From Bacteroidales bacterium (GTDB lineage Bacteria > Bacteroidota > Bacteroidia > Bacteroidales > WCHB1-69), in assembly GCA_012838875.1 (NCBI GenBank), contig DUOL01000034.1, positions 1 through 17,997 of the forward strand: a stretch of 17,997 nt of DNA, written 5' to 3'. Below the pieces are notes generated by a model that was not told the DNA's origin, did not search any database, and saw only the letters and a program-made list of their open reading frames with translations. Of the stretch, positions 16,252-17,997 are shown piece after piece. The first letter of the stretch is position 1. Every line of letters starts with the position of its first letter. The translations under genes were made by a program, and so were the position numbers.

Positions 16252-16259
16252 TATATTTG
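16252..16259 (+). promoter_or_regulatory. Predicted -7 box (TATATTTG) for the T9SS cargo gene
   Basis: TAnnTTTG match 36 bases before the ATG at 16296 and only a few bases after the dnaK terminator, so terminator and promoter are nested. Confidence 0.55.
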
Positions 16260-16295
16260 CACTTTCATTTTATTTAAAAATTAAAATTTATAATT

Positions 16296-17997
16296 ATGAA
16301 GAAAACTTTTACTTTATTATTAGTTTTAACTTTTCTCGTTGGAGGTTTAACTAATGCGCAAAATCAAAGCAGTTTGTCGACAAATTCAAACCCTAATACA
16401 AAAGGCACTAAAGCTATTACAGAAGCAACCATTACCAGCTCAAGCAATTGGATTAATGGAACACAAATTTTGGAGTTTACTATGACATACGCTCATGGAG
16501 ACGAATACCTTGACGGCTTAGAAATGGTATTTCCTGCAGGTATGGTTCCTAATGTAACCGGTACAAGCGACCCACTTACCACACCAGACGGCTGCGGCGG
16601 TGCTCACTTAAATTTAGCCGCTAACGGGCAAACCTTATTTTGGGGTATAAATACAAGTAGCGGGTGTGGAGCGTACCAAGGCGGAACTTTTGACTTCCAA
16701 GTTACGGTTACAAATACAGGACTTGCTGGTGACCAAACGATTAACTATACTGTTTTTGGTGACGGCTCCGGCAGTGAGCCACATCTTGTAACCGGGAGCA
16801 TTACCATTCCCAAAAGACCGGAACATGATTTAGGAATTGTTGCTATTTCCCCTAAGTTCTCACGAAACGGTTATATGGTAACCCCCAAAGTTACTCTTCA
16901 AAATAACGGACAAAATAATGAAAACAATTGGTCTTTAACCTTAACTGATGGCGGCTCTTATACAAGCACCGTTTCAAATATTAATATTTTAGTCGGAGAA
17001 TCTCAAATTATTGATATGGATAACTGGAGTCCGGCTGAAGGCAATCACTTATTAGCTGCAACATTAACTATGACAAATGATGAAAACGCCGCTAATGACA
17101 CCTTAACACAAACTGTTAGCGTGGGCGACTTTACTATCGCTTTTGCGTGGAACGTATATCACAAAGGAAGTGGAGGAGCATCAGGCAAAGGACCTGTTAA
17201 TGTTGTACTTGAGACCGGTGCGATGGCTCAAATTGCTATTGATGCAGAGGGTTTTGTCGCCGGCGCCGATTACGTAGGTGAGGAAATTTACGGTACCCGG
17301 TATGGACACCCTAATTATACTTTTGTTAAAATTGACCCGATAACGGGAATAGCTACAAATATTAGCGAAGTTACACCTACTTTAACCGGGTTTGCTTATG
17401 ATGTAACTACAGAAACCGCTTATGTTATAGATTTTATGGGTATGCTAAGTACTATTGATCTTGAAACCGGCACCATGACTAATATTGGCGGCGACTACAC
17501 CAAGGTAATGGGTTTAGCATGCGACGCCGAGGGTAATTTGTTTGCCATTTCAAATGATGACCACCTTGCACGTATTGATAAAACTACCGGAGAACATACA
17601 TTAATTGGAGATTTAGGCATAAACATAAATCAAGCTCAAGATATTGCTTTCGACAGAATCAATAATATTTTATATGGTGCTTTATACGTTGAAACAGATG
17701 TACCGTATACATATTCAGGGGGTATTTATACGATTAATACGACAACCGGCGCTGCTACTTTGGTTGTTGAAGTATTTGACCAGTTAGCAGGATTGGCAAT
17801 TCCTTACATCTTGCATGGAGAGCCGCAAACTGTTTCGGAAATTCATACGAACCAAGTTACGGTATATCCAAATCCGTCTAATGGTATAATCAATGTTCAA
17901 GTTAGTGAAAAATCCATTATTACCTTGGTCGATTTGACAGGTAGAGTTATCGCTACATACCAAGTTAACGGTAACGAGACAGTAAGTTTCAACCAAA
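16296..17997 (+). CDS. Secreted protein with CARDB-like and propeller-like regions and type IX secretion C-terminal domain (3' partial)
   Basis: The frame is open from the ATG at 16296 to the window end (567 codons). Residues 1-21 are a Sec signal peptide (MKKTFTLLLVLTFLVGGLTNA, likely cut before QNQ). Residues ~40-172 are a beta-sandwich of unknown type with a Cys100/Cys124 pair that could form a disulfide. Residues ~177-276 resemble a CARDB adhesion domain (HDLGIVAISPKFSRNGYMVTPKVTLQNNGQ). Residues ~280-505 carry repeated blades of the LxxIDxxTGxxTxIG type (FVKIDPITGIATNI; LSTIDLETGTMTNIGG; LARIDKTTGEHTLIGDL; IYTINTTTGAATLV), as in secreted beta-propellers. Residues from ~521 (VTVYPNPSNGIINVQV; ITLVDLTGRVI) are a type A T9SS sorting domain, with only its last ~20-25 residues beyond the window. 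It should be exported across the outer membrane and held at the surface or released. The ligand is unknown. Confidence 0.88.
   Translation, partial: MKKTFTLLLVLTFLVGGLTNAQNQSSLSTNSNPNTKGTKAITEATITSSSNWINGTQILEFTMTYAHGDEYLDGLEMVFPAGMVPNVTGTSDPLTTPDGCGGAHLNLAANGQTLFWGINTSSGCGAYQGGTFDFQVTVTNTGLAGDQTINYTVFGDGSGSEPHLVTGSITIPKRPEHDLGIVAISPKFSRNGYMVTPKVTLQNNGQNNENNWSLTLTDGGSYTSTVSNINILVGESQIIDMDNWSPAEGNHLLAATLTMTNDENAANDTLTQTVSVGDFTIAFAWNVYHKGSGGASGKGPVNVVLETGAMAQIAIDAEGFVAGADYVGEEIYGTRYGHPNYTFVKIDPITGIATNISEVTPTLTGFAYDVTTETAYVIDFMGMLSTIDLETGTMTNIGGDYTKVMGLACDAEGNLFAISNDDHLARIDKTTGEHTLIGDLGININQAQDIAFDRINNILYGALYVETDVPYTYSGGIYTINTTTGAATLVVEVFDQLAGLAIPYILHGEPQTVSEIHTNQVTVYPNPSNGIINVQVSEKSIITLVDLTGRVIATYQVNGNETVSFNQ

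Overview
The window reads as chromosomal DNA of a Bacteroidota bacterium, probably an anaerobic or microaerophilic member of the Bacteroidales or a close relative. Three things point there. The DNA is AT-rich. Promoter-like TAnnTTTG boxes, the -7 element of the Bacteroidota primary sigma factor, sit upstream of most transcription units (about 1753, 4603, 6901, 11179, 11359, 14184, 16252). The protein set is typical of the phylum: an OmpA-domain outer-membrane protein, NqrD, the acpP-fabF-rnc block, a Bacteroidota-type uracil phosphoribosyltransferase and a protein with a type IX secretion sorting tail. Genus or species cannot be read from the sequence. All recognised genes are on the + strand.

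Positions 1-3947 form an envelope and redox region. It opens with the 3' end of an OmpA-family gene whose last ~125 residues resemble a retropepsin domain lacking its catalytic Asp. A lone nqrD follows, without the rest of nqrABCDEF in view. Next is a three-gene unit behind its own promoter: a DRTGG-domain protein, an RsbW-like ATPase and an iron-sulfur protein with a modified [FeFe]-hydrogenase H-cluster domain. This unit looks like a sensor or regulator rather than a catalytic hydrogenase.

Positions 3948-4642 contain no gene. They hold a GC-rich 406-bp palindromic element (3968-4373) with perfect 26-bp terminal inverted repeats and three internal stem-loop branches, followed by the acpP leader.

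Positions 4643-11152 are a lipid and envelope block. acpP, fabF and rnc form a compact operon. They are followed by an 802-residue TMTC-like GT-C membrane protein with a TPR tail and by a long-chain acyl-CoA synthetase. A tRNA-Thr(CGT) gene lies at 11197-11269.

Positions 11419-17997 carry a TPR/OmpA-like lipoprotein, upp, dnaK and the 5' part of a large secreted protein. That protein has a signal peptide, a CARDB-like domain, a propeller-like repeat region and the start of a type IX sorting domain, and it runs off the window. Hairpin terminators follow the lipoprotein gene, upp (weaker) and dnaK.

The most unusual items are the regulatory H-cluster unit, the OmpA/pseudo-retropepsin fusion, the orphan nqrD and the cloverleaf-like palindromic element.
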